A model generated the notes under the pieces. That model was not told the origin of the DNA, did not search any database, and saw only the letters and a list, made by a program, of their open reading frames with translations. From Caldimicrobium thiodismutans (GTDB lineage: Bacteria > Desulfobacterota > Thermodesulfobacteria > Thermodesulfobacteriales > Thermodesulfobacteriaceae), in contig PNIE01000014.1 of the NCBI GenBank assembly GCA_002877875.1, positions 1-30,482 of the forward strand: a stretch of 30,482 nucleotides of DNA, in the 5' to 3' direction. This document shows positions 20,639 to 29,199 of this stretch, in pieces. Numbering within the stretch: position 1 is the first letter of the stretch; each line of letters opens with the position of its first letter. The translations under genes were made by a program, and so were the position numbers.

Positions 20639-21891
20639 ACAGTGGTTCCCCTTCCTTTTTCTGAGATTAAATTTATTTTAATTCCAAGTTCTTCACAGAA
20701 ATTTTTCACAATGGCAAGACCAAGCCCAGTTCCTTTAGATTTGGTAGTATAAAAAGGTTCAAAGATATGAGGTAAAACTTCCTGATCAATGCCTGATCCC
20801 CAGTCCTTTATTTGAATAATATAATACCCCTCTTGCTCTTTTAAAGTTACTTCAACTTTTTCTTTTCCTGCCTCAAGACTCGCTTGAAGGGCATTGTCTA
20901 TCAGGTTAATAAGAATACTTTTTAATTTTTCAGGATCCGATTTAATTTCAAAAATTTTTCCTTCAAAAGATAACTCAATTTTTATCTCTTCGTATAGAAA
21001 TCTGAAGGAATGAGTGATTTCTATGAGAAGCTCTCTCAAATTGAAGGGTTTAATTTCTGCTTCCTTAGGAAAGCTAAAGTTAGAGAGATCTTTGAGAAGA
21101 TTTTCAATGCGAATAGTTTCTTTGAGAATAATGGCAAGAGGTTTTTCTGCATTTTTGAGTGATTCTTTCTTTTGTAAATATTGAGTAAATCCCTTAATGC
21201 TGGCAAGGGGGTTTTTGATTTCATGAAGGAGTATGCGTGTTATAAATTGCCATCTCTTAAGTTCTTCCATTTTTAAAAGGGCTTGCTCAATTTTAGAAAG
21301 GATAAAAAAACCTAAAATACCTCCTATAAAAAGGATAAGACTTAAGAAAAGTTCTATGTAAAATTGATTTTTGGCAAAGTTAAGGCTCTCTTTGATAGGA
21401 TCTATATGAAGGGCTATTCTTATAATTAGGGGTTTTTTAGAGGAGTTTATGAAGTTCTCATAGAGAAAAACCACTTCTCCTGTTTTTAGTTGGTAAAAAC
21501 CACTTTGACTTTTCTCATCAAGGAGAAGACTTTTTTCAATCTTTTTTCCGATAAGTTCAGGATTTGAATGAAGAAGGATGGTTTTGTTTTGATCATAAAG
21601 AGTTATAAAAGCAACTCCTTCCCATTTTTCATTAAGAAGAAGTTCAGAAAAAAACTCTCTTTTTTCTTTAAGTAAAGAAAGTCCAAAAGTTTTAATGAGG
21701 CTTTGGAGAACAGTTTCAACACCTAAAGCCTGGAATTTCAAACTGGTATTAAGCATGTTTTTATGATTTCTGTAACTTAGAAAAGAGGAAAGTAAAAATA
21801 AGAGGGAGACTATTGAAGAGAAGATAAGGATGATTTTGCTTGGTTTTAGGAATTCCCTAAGAGGCTTTGCCCATTTGGGAGATAAGTTCAT
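20611..21891 (-). CDS. Membrane sensor histidine kinase (PilS/ZraS-like partner)
   Basis: 426 residues from the ATG at 21891; a TTG at 21903 would add four. TM1 is near residues 19-38 and TM2 near 178-200, enclosing an external sensor region of about 140 residues with a Cache-like ILLHSNPELIGKKIEKS. The cytoplasmic part has the phosphoacceptor His at about 223 (LLHEIKNPLASIKGF), then N box LINLIDNALQAS, G1 KDWGSGID and G2 TKSKGTGLGLAIV of an HATPase domain. No PAS domain is seen. It overlaps gspF by about 35 bases and the regulator gene by 28, so the three are translationally coupled. No clear ribosome binding site precedes either start. Confidence 0.92.
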   Translation of the reverse strand: MNLSPKWAKPLREFLKPSKIILIFSSIVSLLFLLSSFLSYRNHKNMLNTSLKFQALGVETVLQSLIKTFGLSLLKEKREFFSELLLNEKWEGVAFITLYDQNKTILLHSNPELIGKKIEKSLLLDEKSQSGFYQLKTGEVVFLYENFINSSKKPLIIRIALHIDPIKESLNFAKNQFYIELFLSLILFIGGILGFFILSKIEQALLKMEELKRWQFITRILLHEIKNPLASIKGFTQYLQKKESLKNAEKPLAIILKETIRIENLLKDLSNFSFPKEAEIKPFNLRELLIEITHSFRFLYEEIKIELSFEGKIFEIKSDPEKLKSILINLIDNALQASLEAGKEKVEVTLKEQEGYYIIQIKDWGSGIDQEVLPHIFEPFYTTKSKGTGLGLAIVKNFCEELGIKINLISEKGRGTTVWLKIPKSL

Positions 21892-23062
21892 AAATAGGAC
21901 CAATCAGAGCTATGATGATTATAAGAAAAATAAGGCCTGCTATAGCAAGCACTGCTGGCTCAAGGATCTTAGTAAGGGTATCCACTAGATTTTGGACCTC
22001 GGTATAATAAAAATTAGAAAGCATTTTCATTTGTTCTTCAAGCCTACCTGTAGCCTCACCTACTGAGACCATTCGAATATCAAGAGGCCTAAAAATATTT
22101 TCTTTTTTTAGAGCAAAGGCTAAACTTTCTCCTGATAAAATAGAGTTTTCAATGTTTTCGACAATTTTTTTGTGATAGAGTCTGTGAAAGGATTCCTTCA
22201 TAAGCTTTAGAAGTCGCAAGAGGTCAATACCTGCAGAAAGTAAGAGAGCAAAGTGTTCAAAAAAAAAGGCCAAAAAATTAAGACGTCTGATTCTTCCAAA
22301 AATAGGCATTTTCAAAAGAAGTTTTTCAAAGAATATCTGAGTTTTAGGATGTTTATTAAGAAAGACTATAGCCACTATAAGAAAAACTATTCCGATAGGG
22401 AGATAAAATTTAATGCTTAAAAAAAAGTTAACTACCTTCATCAAGATGAGGGTAGGAAGAGGCAATTTAACTCCCATTTCCTTGAAGGTCTGAAGAAGCT
22501 TGGGAAGCACATAAAAAATCCAGAAAGAGAGAGCTCCAAACATAGCAAGAAGTACAAAAATAGGATAAATCAAGGCCCTTTTAGTTTGGGATATGATCTC
22601 GTCTATACGATAAAGATGTTGGGATGCCTCTTCCGTGGTTTTATCAAGGGTTCCAGATTCTTCGCCAATCTGAATCAAGGAGAGAACAACTGGGGGAAAA
22701 AGTTTGGTTTTTTCAAAGGCCTCTCGCAAAGTTTCACCTCTGGTTAGGGCATTTTTAATTTTTCTGACTTCACTTCTAAGAAGAGGATTTTTAATCTCCT
22801 TTTCTAGATCATCAAGGGCCGTAATTAAGGGTATTCCACTTTTAATGAGAAAGGAGAGTTGATGTAAAAACTCAGCAAGCTCTCGCCTCTTTACCCTTCC
22901 TCTTAGGAAAGGAAGACTTAAGGTTTTTTTTACAGAATAATTGATTAGAGTTAAGCCTTCTCTTTGAAGAGAGGCATATAATTCCTGTAAATTCTCAAAT
23001 TCCCCCTCTCCTTTAACGATGGATCCCTCTTGGGTAAGTGCTGAATATTTGTAAAGGGGCAT
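21857..23062 (-). CDS. gspF: Type II secretion/type IV pilus platform protein (GspF/PilC/MshG)
   Basis: 401 residues, typical for the family. It starts MPLYKYSALTQEGSIVKGEG, the common GspF opening. Two T2SSF domains follow, about 65-190 (FLHQLSFLIKSGIPLITALD, LIQIGEESGTLDK) and 270-390 (FFEHFALLLSAGIDLLRLLK, MVSVGEATGRLEEQM), with membrane helices near 165-190, 215-235 and 370-395. It anchors the assembly ATPase at the inner membrane and turns its motion into pilin extraction. It starts 6 bases after gspE and overlaps the kinase gene. Confidence 0.95.
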   Translation of the reverse strand: MPLYKYSALTQEGSIVKGEGEFENLQELYASLQREGLTLINYSVKKTLSLPFLRGRVKRRELAEFLHQLSFLIKSGIPLITALDDLEKEIKNPLLRSEVRKIKNALTRGETLREAFEKTKLFPPVVLSLIQIGEESGTLDKTTEEASQHLYRIDEIISQTKRALIYPIFVLLAMFGALSFWIFYVLPKLLQTFKEMGVKLPLPTLILMKVVNFFLSIKFYLPIGIVFLIVAIVFLNKHPKTQIFFEKLLLKMPIFGRIRRLNFLAFFFEHFALLLSAGIDLLRLLKLMKESFHRLYHKKIVENIENSILSGESLAFALKKENIFRPLDIRMVSVGEATGRLEEQMKMLSNFYYTEVQNLVDTLTKILEPAVLAIAGLIFLIIIIALIGPIYELISQMGKAS

Positions 23063-23068
23063 CTATCC

Positions 23069-24706
23069 TCAGCCAATTACTCGCTTAATCTCCTCAAGAG
23101 TAGTTATTCCAGCAAGGACTTTATCTTTAGCATCTTCCTTTAAAAATTTCATTCCCTTCTTTTTGGCTAAATCATAAATAACCGAAAGGGGAGGATCTTC
23201 GCCAATAAGTTTGGATAATTCCTCATCCACAAAGAAGATTTCACAAACCACAGTTCTTCCAAGGTAGCCTTTACCTCCGCATTGAAAGCATCCTTTACCT
23301 CTAAAGTATTCTCTATCCTTAGGAAGTTCGTAATATTCAAGGAGTTGGGAGGGAGGATGATATGGTTCCTTACAATAGGGACAGATTTTTCGCACTAATC
23401 TCTGAGCAATTACTCCTTTGAGGGCAGAGGAGATAAGGTCAGGTTTTATTCCCATATCTTTCAGCCTAAAAAGGGAGGAAATGGCATCATTTGTGTGAAG
23501 TGTTGAAAGAAAAAGGTGTCCTGTTAAAGCTGCTCTTACTGCCATAGTAGCTGTTTCCTCATCTCTTACCTCACCAACCAGAATGACATCAGGATCAAGC
23601 CTCAAAAAGGCCCTAATGGCTCTTGCAAAGGTGTAACCAATTTCATCATTAACTTGAGTTTGTCTGGCAAGAGGTAAAAGATATTCTATAGGGTCTTCAG
23701 CCGTTAAAACATTTTTTTCTAAAAGATTGATGCGCCTTAAGGCTGCAAAAAGAGTTGTTGACTTACCTGAACCAGTTGGACCCGTAATGAGAAACATACC
23801 ATAGGGTTGACTTATAATTTCATCAATAAGTTTTATCTCTTCAGGGTCAAAACCAAGATATTCCAAGTTTTGAACTTGAGCCCCTGTAGGTAAATATCTT
23901 ATTACTACCGTCTCACCAAAGGAGGTTGGAGCTGTGGCTACTCTTAGATCATATTTACTCTCAAGAAAAGTAAAACTCATTCTACCATCCTGGGGTCTTC
24001 TGGTTTCCGCAATATCAAGTTGAGACCTAATTTTTAAGACATTAATAAGCCTTCTAAAAACAGGATAGGGAAAGACTATAGCAGGGTCAAGAATGCCATC
24101 TACACGATAAAAAACTTGAAGACTCCTTTGGGTAGGGATTAAATGAAGGTCTGTGGCCCTCTTCTGTATCCCTAAAATTAGAAGATTATTTAAAAGTTCC
24201 TCTACGTCAAAATCCATATTGGGATTCATCTTTAATCTCTCAAGAAGGCCATTAAGTTCATCTTCAATTGAGTGTTCTTTGAAGTAATAGAATTTTTCGA
24301 TAGCCTTAGCCAAACTTTGAGTACCACTCACATAAAAGGAGATGTTTTTTCCAGCAATTCTTTGCACTGCACTCATAAGATGCTGATTAAAGGGATCAGC
24401 GATGGCAACGCTAAGTGTTCTATTCTCAAGGGCAATGGGTAAAACCAAATTATTTTTAGCAAAGTTGAAAGGAATGCTTTCAAGAGCTTTAATTTCAGGA
24501 GTTAGAGTTGAAAGATCTAAAAAAGGTAATCCTGCCTGTTCTGCAAGGGCTTGAGCAATCTCAAGATCGGTTACAATTCCTACCCTTACAAGAACTTCTC
24601 CCAACCTTTCACCAGTAGCCTTCTGCTCTAAGAGGGCAAATTTAAGATAATCTTCTGTAATTAAGCCTTTCTCTTTTAAAATCTCCCCAATGGGTTTTCT
24701 TTGCAT
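23069..24706 (-). CDS. gspE: Pilus/type II secretion assembly ATPase (GspE/PilB/MshE)
   Basis: 545 residues. An N-terminal MshEN domain (about 1-145) begins PIGEILKEKGLITEDYLKFA. The motor domain has Walker A GPTGSGKST at 309-317, the Asp box TAEDPIEY near 335-342, Walker B PDVILVGEVRD at 372-382 and the His box STLHTND. A zinc module CPYC...CFQC lies at 442-476. It hydrolyses ATP to power pilus or pseudopilus extension on the platform protein encoded next. MshEN domains bind c-di-GMP in some pilus ATPases, so such control is possible but not shown. It lies 4 bases after the TPR-protein gene. Confidence 0.96.
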   Translation of the reverse strand: MQRKPIGEILKEKGLITEDYLKFALLEQKATGERLGEVLVRVGIVTDLEIAQALAEQAGLPFLDLSTLTPEIKALESIPFNFAKNNLVLPIALENRTLSVAIADPFNQHLMSAVQRIAGKNISFYVSGTQSLAKAIEKFYYFKEHSIEDELNGLLERLKMNPNMDFDVEELLNNLLILGIQKRATDLHLIPTQRSLQVFYRVDGILDPAIVFPYPVFRRLINVLKIRSQLDIAETRRPQDGRMSFTFLESKYDLRVATAPTSFGETVVIRYLPTGAQVQNLEYLGFDPEEIKLIDEIISQPYGMFLITGPTGSGKSTTLFAALRRINLLEKNVLTAEDPIEYLLPLARQTQVNDEIGYTFARAIRAFLRLDPDVILVGEVRDEETATMAVRAALTGHLFLSTLHTNDAISSLFRLKDMGIKPDLISSALKGVIAQRLVRKICPYCKEPYHPPSQLLEYYELPKDREYFRGKGCFQCGGKGYLGRTVVCEIFFVDEELSKLIGEDPPLSVIYDLAKKKGMKFLKEDAKDKVLAGITTLEEIKRVIG

Positions 24707-24710
24707 AAGC

Positions 24711-25535
24711 TTATCTACAAAAGCCTTCTAAATTTTTAACTTCCTTTTCTAACTCCTTTGGAAAGTTTGTTTCTTTTAGTTTAAAACAGGCTTCTTCTTT
24801 TTTACCAATTTTGAATAAAACTATAAGAAAATTTAGCTTTACGATGGGATCACTTTTTATCTTAAGAGACCTTTCAAAGACTTTAAGGGCTCCTTCATAG
24901 TTGCCTATAAGATAATATAGCCCTCCTAAATTGTTTAAAACATCCGGATCTTCACGATATTTAAGATAATCTTCGTAAAACTTAATAGCTGAAAGATAAT
25001 TGCCTTTAATTCTTGCTTCTTCAGCCATCAAGAGAAGATTTTTTAAAAGCTCTTTTTCCTTAAGAGGAGAAAAGCCTTGTGGAGAGATGGTTTCGATTTG
25101 TTCCTGAGTTTTCTTGTGTTCAATTTTTTCTGATTTTATCAATCTTTTGGGTTTAACTTCTTTAGAGTAAAAACCTTTGAAAGGTAGTTTTATGGGATTA
25201 AGGGAAGATTTTTGTTCAGCATAGGCTTTGGTTTCAGCCTCTTTCTTAGGGATATTTTCTTTCTCAAAAGAGGCTTTTTTGTCTGTGGTATTTTGGGAAA
25301 TAACAGGCTTCTCTTTAGGCCTGACCTCCCTTTGAAGAAGGGAGAGATTTTTATTTTGGAGTTTTTCTGGTTTTAAAAGGTGGGTTAAATAAAAGCCTAT
25401 GCCAAAGGATCCAAGAAGGAGTGAAAAGAGTAAAGCAAGGATAATTAGTCGTTTTTTTGACCCCTTACCTTTAGTAAAAATTTCTCTAGGGTTATCTTGT
25501 CTTAGTTCCCTTAAGATTTCACCAAGTTTTCCCAT
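24711..25535 (-). CDS. Single-pass membrane protein with C-terminal TPRs (MshN-like)
   Basis: 274 residues. A short cytoplasmic N-terminus (MGKLGEILRELRQDN) is followed by TM at about 30-53, a Lys/Glu/Pro-rich, probably unfolded linker (about 54-165), and two or three TPRs (about 170-255; GNYLSAIKFYEDYLKYREDP, GNYEGALKVFERSLKIKSDP). The layout matches MshN of MSHA pilus operons, and its place between secretin and ATPase genes supports this. The TPRs would lie in the periplasm and could scaffold the assembly complex. Two Cys near the C-terminus (CFKL, GFC) might form a disulfide. Confidence 0.8.
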   Translation of the reverse strand: MGKLGEILRELRQDNPREIFTKGKGSKKRLIILALLFSLLLGSFGIGFYLTHLLKPEKLQNKNLSLLQREVRPKEKPVISQNTTDKKASFEKENIPKKEAETKAYAEQKSSLNPIKLPFKGFYSKEVKPKRLIKSEKIEHKKTQEQIETISPQGFSPLKEKELLKNLLLMAEEARIKGNYLSAIKFYEDYLKYREDPDVLNNLGGLYYLIGNYEGALKVFERSLKIKSDPIVKLNFLIVLFKIGKKEEACFKLKETNFPKELEKEVKNLEGFCR

Positions 25536-25538
25536 ATC

Positions 25539-27077
25539 CTAATCTATCCGAATTCTTATTAGGATAACAAGCTCAGCCTTTTTTCCTTCATAGATATTCT
25601 TTTTAAATAATTCAGAAAGTAAAGGGATAGCCACTCTTTGTTCTGCGGCCTTATCTCTATCAAGAATCAAACCACCAATTACAATCAGATCATTGGGACG
25701 GGCCTTTACTATAGAGGTCATCTCTCTTAAGTTGATCTTAGGAAGAGTTATAAAATAATCTACTCCAAAGCGAACATCTTTCAATTCTACGATGTCACTT
25801 TTAATAGGTACAATGTGAAGAAAAATTTGGTCCTCTTCGGTAATATAAGGAGTGATGCCTAAGAGTATGCCATCAAATACGGATGAAGTTTGCGTAGTAT
25901 AAGTAATTGTAGAAGTAGCAGTTCCAGTGGTAACATCTCTTTTAAATTCTTTGATGTAAGCCTGAGAAGTGCCTACACTTATTAAAGCAGGTTGACTGTG
26001 AAGGACCCTAATCTTTGGATTGGAGATAACTTTAAGTTCACCATATTCCTTTAAGAGATTCAGGATAAGATTTACATTAGGCTGACCACTGATAGTTAGG
26101 GCAACGGAGGGTTGATCAGATCTGGTAGTTATTCCAAGATCAAGGGTGTTAAAGGACACTCTATTATTACCCATAAGATAATTTGTTATTTCAAACCAGT
26201 CAACCCCAAGATTATGGCTCTTATTTAGCTCAATTTCTATAATCTGGGCATCAAGTATAATTTGCTTGGCATATATCTTTTTAAATTCGGAAATAAGTCT
26301 CTCAACTGCTCTAACTTTACTGGGTTTATCCTTTACATAAAGAATCCCTGTTAGTTTGTTGAGATTATAAAGCCCCTTTTCTGAAAGCACGGTAGCTAAA
26401 GTATCTTCAAGGGCTTTATAAAGGTCAAGACTCTCTTTATTAAGCTCGGCATTGATAGAATATTCACCTTTAAGAGGTGAAGTAGCTAAAGTTCCACTAC
26501 CTCCTCCCTGGCCAATATTTCCAAGAACGTCCCCTCCCATAGAGGTCCTACTTTCTTTGATAACAGGAAGAAACCCAAGATTAATAAGCTTCTCCTCAAA
26601 AGGCCCTATATAAAGAATTCCTCTGTCAAGGCGATAGTGAACATCTAAAATTTCACAGATTTTTTTCAAAACCTCTTCAACTGGTTGATTCTTTATCTGC
26701 AGAGTAATCCTTTCTTTCTCTGGAGGAATTTCCCTCTTAACCTCTGGGTCAATTACAAGGCTAAGCCCACTCTCATAGGCTAAGAAAAATAAAATATCTT
26801 CATAATTTTCTTGATGAAAAGCAACAGTTATGGGCTTTTTCAAAGGAGAAAGATCCTTAAAAAGGGGTTGAGGAAAATGGCTTTTTTCTTCCTTAGGTTT
26901 AGAAACCTCTACGGTTGCATTCTCAAGGATCTCTTTGTATTTATGATAGGTCCTTTCTGTTTCAGGAGAAGGAATTTTACCAGTACAATTGGTAAGAAAG
27001 CTAATTAAAAGAAAAAGTATAAATGGCACCCACTTCAAGCCTAATTTTTTTTCCCATTGGTGATAAAATTTCCACAT
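25539..27077 (-). CDS. mshL: MshL-type secretin lipoprotein
   Basis: 512 residues. A lipoprotein signal ends at Cys31 (LISFLTNC). An N0/STN-like domain covers about 80-160 (VAFHQENYEDILFFLAYESG, LQIKNQPVEEVLKKICEIL), then a Gly-rich linker (180-197), an N1-like segment (YVKDKPSKVRAVERLISEF) and the secretin core (about 270-512) with LLKEYGELKVISNPKIRVLH, the ARPNDLIVIGGLI signature and IPLLSELF. It would form the outer-membrane ring through which the fibre or substrate passes. The ATG at 27077 has AGGGGG about six bases upstream but overlaps the preceding gene by 77 bases; TTG at 27038 would give a more usual signal (MKWVPFILFLLISFLTNC). Confidence 0.92.
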   Translation of the reverse strand: MWKFYHQWEKKLGLKWVPFILFLLISFLTNCTGKIPSPETERTYHKYKEILENATVEVSKPKEEKSHFPQPLFKDLSPLKKPITVAFHQENYEDILFFLAYESGLSLVIDPEVKREIPPEKERITLQIKNQPVEEVLKKICEILDVHYRLDRGILYIGPFEEKLINLGFLPVIKESRTSMGGDVLGNIGQGGGSGTLATSPLKGEYSINAELNKESLDLYKALEDTLATVLSEKGLYNLNKLTGILYVKDKPSKVRAVERLISEFKKIYAKQIILDAQIIEIELNKSHNLGVDWFEITNYLMGNNRVSFNTLDLGITTRSDQPSVALTISGQPNVNLILNLLKEYGELKVISNPKIRVLHSQPALISVGTSQAYIKEFKRDVTTGTATSTITYTTQTSSVFDGILLGITPYITEEDQIFLHIVPIKSDIVELKDVRFGVDYFITLPKINLREMTSIVKARPNDLIVIGGLILDRDKAAEQRVAIPLLSELFKKNIYEGKKAELVILIRIRID

Positions 27078-27474
27078 AATAGTCCCCTATCTTTAAAATT
27101 TTGAGCTTTCCAATTTTATCACCCTCTCTGTAGAGTTTTCCATTAATAAGGCAAGATTTTTTTTCATAATTAAAAACTGAAGTTAATCTTATGGTTTGTT
27201 GGAGAGGCTCAATGGAGGCCAATTTAGGGCCTCCTTGAGTCTCATTATAGAAAGGATTTTTTATTGAATCTATAGAGTATTCTTTCTTCTTAGGACTTTT
27301 TTCAAATTTTCTTGAGGCCTCTATAAATTGTCTATGCTCTTCAGGTATTCGAATTTCCTCTTTTATAGGATAAGAAAATTTTTTTAGTGGATAGTATAAC
27401 ATAATTCCTAAATATAGGACGGGAAAAGTCCAAAAAAGAATAAAAAGTTGAGTTTTTAAAGATATTTTTTTCAT
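27001..27474 (-). CDS. PilP/GspC/MshK-like periplasmic linker protein
   Basis: 157 residues. One TM near 9-28 (FILFWTFPVLYLGIMLYY), a charged linker, and a C-terminal beta domain (about 100-155) with LINGKLYREGDKIGKLKILK, then GDYYVEILSPMGKKIRLEVG. This is the pattern of GspC homology-region and PilP domains, which bind the secretin's N0 domain and link it to the inner-membrane platform. It overlaps the preceding gene by four bases (ATGA) and the secretin gene by up to 77. Assignment rests on the domain pattern and the order, since these proteins are poorly conserved. Confidence 0.78.
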   Translation of the reverse strand: MKKISLKTQLFILFWTFPVLYLGIMLYYPLKKFSYPIKEEIRIPEEHRQFIEASRKFEKSPKKKEYSIDSIKNPFYNETQGGPKLASIEPLQQTIRLTSVFNYEKKSCLINGKLYREGDKIGKLKILKIGDYYVEILSPMGKKIRLEVGAIYTFSFN

Positions 27475-27902
27475 TTATAAACTATTTTTTGCCCTTTTAT
27501 ACTCAAAATTGGAGGTTTTCCTTTTTCTGAATTTAATTTCATTTCTTTTAGATAGAAAAAGATATCTTTCTCAGGATCAGAGAGGCTCTTTAAAGAATTG
27601 AAGGCTTTTTTAAGGTCCCTCAAATCAATTTCCATAGAAATTGAGATTTCCTCTTTTTGGTACTCCCTTTCCCAAGAGAGGTGCCTTAAGGCCTCTTTAA
27701 GCTTTACAATTTCTGGTTGAATTCTTAAATAGGAGCCTTCAATTCTTCTATAGCTCTCCGAAAGAGAATTAAATTTCTTAACCTCCCTTACAAAAAATAA
27801 AACACAAATTCCCAGAAAAATTATACTAAAAAGCCAAAAATTGAATTCCCTTCGATAAAAAGCCTTAATTTCTTCGCTAATAAAGGTAAAGTCTACTTTC
27901 AT
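27471..27902 (-). CDS. PilO/GspM/MshJ-like membrane protein
   Basis: 143 residues. A short cytoplasmic N-terminus, TM near 21-37 (FWLFSIIFLGICVLFFV), then a coiled-coil-like stretch (about 40-85) and a small alpha/beta end (FFYLKEMKLNSEKGKPPILS). This is the size and topology of PilO/GspM, which pair with PilN/GspL in the inner membrane. It lies 19 bases after the GspL-like gene and overlaps the next gene by four bases. Primary-sequence similarity is weak, so the call leans on topology and position. Confidence 0.72.
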   Translation of the reverse strand: MKVDFTFISEEIKAFYRREFNFWLFSIIFLGICVLFFVREVKKFNSLSESYRRIEGSYLRIQPEIVKLKEALRHLSWEREYQKEEISISMEIDLRDLKKAFNSLKSLSDPEKDIFFYLKEMKLNSEKGKPPILSIKGQKIVYK

Positions 27903-27921
27903 ATTTCTTTTAAAATTTACC

Positions 27922-29199
27922 TTATTTTAAATTTCCTGAAAGGCTAAATATAATCATTTTTTTTTCTTCGGAATACTCAAATTGATTCTGTTGGATGTTC
28001 ATAAAGGAACTTATCTCCTTTAGAAGTTCTTCTGAAAAAGAGTTTATTTCTTCAGGATCCCCCTTTTTTTCTCCTGAGAGACTAATTTGATAAAGATTAT
28101 TGGCCTCTTTGATTTCCAGATTGGTAATTTTGGCCTTTTGACAAGCTTTAATTATTTTTAAAATAACTTCCTCTGCTTGAGGTCTTAGAAGTAGTTTGTT
28201 TCTTTCCTCAAGATAGTTTATAAAATTTTTTACTTTTGGTTCAGGATATTCTGAAAGTAGCCTATTTATGCTCTCCCTGAGAAGGAACTCCTTTTTTTGA
28301 ATTTCTCTTTCAAGTTGGGAATTAGCCTTTCGTATTAAGAATCCAGAGGCCAAAAAAATAAGTGAAAGAAGGAGCATTCCGAAGGCAAGTTTATAATTTT
28401 TTTCAATCACTTCTTTTAAAACCCTTTCATTCTCTGGTAAGAGATTAAAGGCCTTATCACTAAGAGGTGCGTATAAGAGGTCAGGATGAGAAATTTCCTG
28501 ATAAATGAGTTCAAAGTCTGATTTTTCAAGCCCAATTTTTAACTCTTCTTGAAAAAGGTAAACTTTAGTCAATTCTTTATTGCGATCTCTATAATAGAGA
28601 TTCTTTAAGAAGTTAAGCCTTGAAAGAATTTCGTCAAAATTAACTCCTAATAATTCGTCAATCTGAAAAAATTCTATATTTAGGGGAAAGCTCTCTTTTG
28701 CTATTATAATCCAGATACCACCAATATCTTTATATAAAAGAAAAACCTCTTCTTTTTCTTCCTCTAAGGCTCTTGCAAGGGCAAATGGTAAGAAAATTAT
28801 ACCTTCAAGCTTAGCCTGAGCCAATCCCTTAAGCTTATTTTTTAATTCAAAAAGGCCCCTGTTTTCAATGGCAAGATAGCTAAGTTCATAAAAATTTCCT
28901 TCTTTTTTAAGGATTTTCCAAAAAAGAGAAAAGGGTTGGGTTAGATAACCTACTGTATTTACTCTGTCTGTTAACCTAAGCCTAACAATTTCTTCAGTGT
29001 AAACAGGAAGGTTTAAACTATAAATTTCATAGAAAAACTGCGGAAAATTAAAGAGTAGATAAACTCTTCTTTTTCTTAACTCCTCAAGGGTAAGAGTAGG
29101 AAAATATTCCATTTTTTTGGGTTTTTGGGGTTTTCCTTCAACCTTTAGTCCCTCAAAAATATCTTCTCTTACGGGCTTTACGACGAAGAAGCTTTTCAT
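27922..29199 (-). CDS. GspL-like fusion of PilM-like and PilN-like domains
   Basis: 425 residues. The cytoplasmic half (about 45-250) resembles the degenerate actin-like fold of PilM/GspL in size and position, but I see no intact nucleotide-binding loops. NLLPENERVLKEV at about 252-264 is like the INLLP start of PilN, followed by TM 270-288, a coiled coil (290-315) and a periplasmic ferredoxin-like part (about 330-425; LLRPQAEEVILKIIKACQKA, IKEANNLYQISLSG). The polypeptide thus joins what are usually two pilus proteins, as GspL does in type II secretion. It abuts the AAA ATPase gene with no gap. Confidence 0.72.
   Translation of the reverse strand: MKSFFVVKPVREDIFEGLKVEGKPQKPKKMEYFPTLTLEELRKRRVYLLFNFPQFFYEIYSLNLPVYTEEIVRLRLTDRVNTVGYLTQPFSLFWKILKKEGNFYELSYLAIENRGLFELKNKLKGLAQAKLEGIIFLPFALARALEEEKEEVFLLYKDIGGIWIIIAKESFPLNIEFFQIDELLGVNFDEILSRLNFLKNLYYRDRNKELTKVYLFQEELKIGLEKSDFELIYQEISHPDLLYAPLSDKAFNLLPENERVLKEVIEKNYKLAFGMLLLSLIFLASGFLIRKANSQLEREIQKKEFLLRESINRLLSEYPEPKVKNFINYLEERNKLLLRPQAEEVILKIIKACQKAKITNLEIKEANNLYQISLSGEKKGDPEEINSFSEELLKEISSFMNIQQNQFEYSEEKKMIIFSLSGNLK

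Noticed and set aside
20376..20681. 101-codon frame on the + strand opposite the regulator and kinase genes
   Set aside because: Antisense shadow of the receiver domain; the real coding strand is certain from D55 and the neighbouring motifs.
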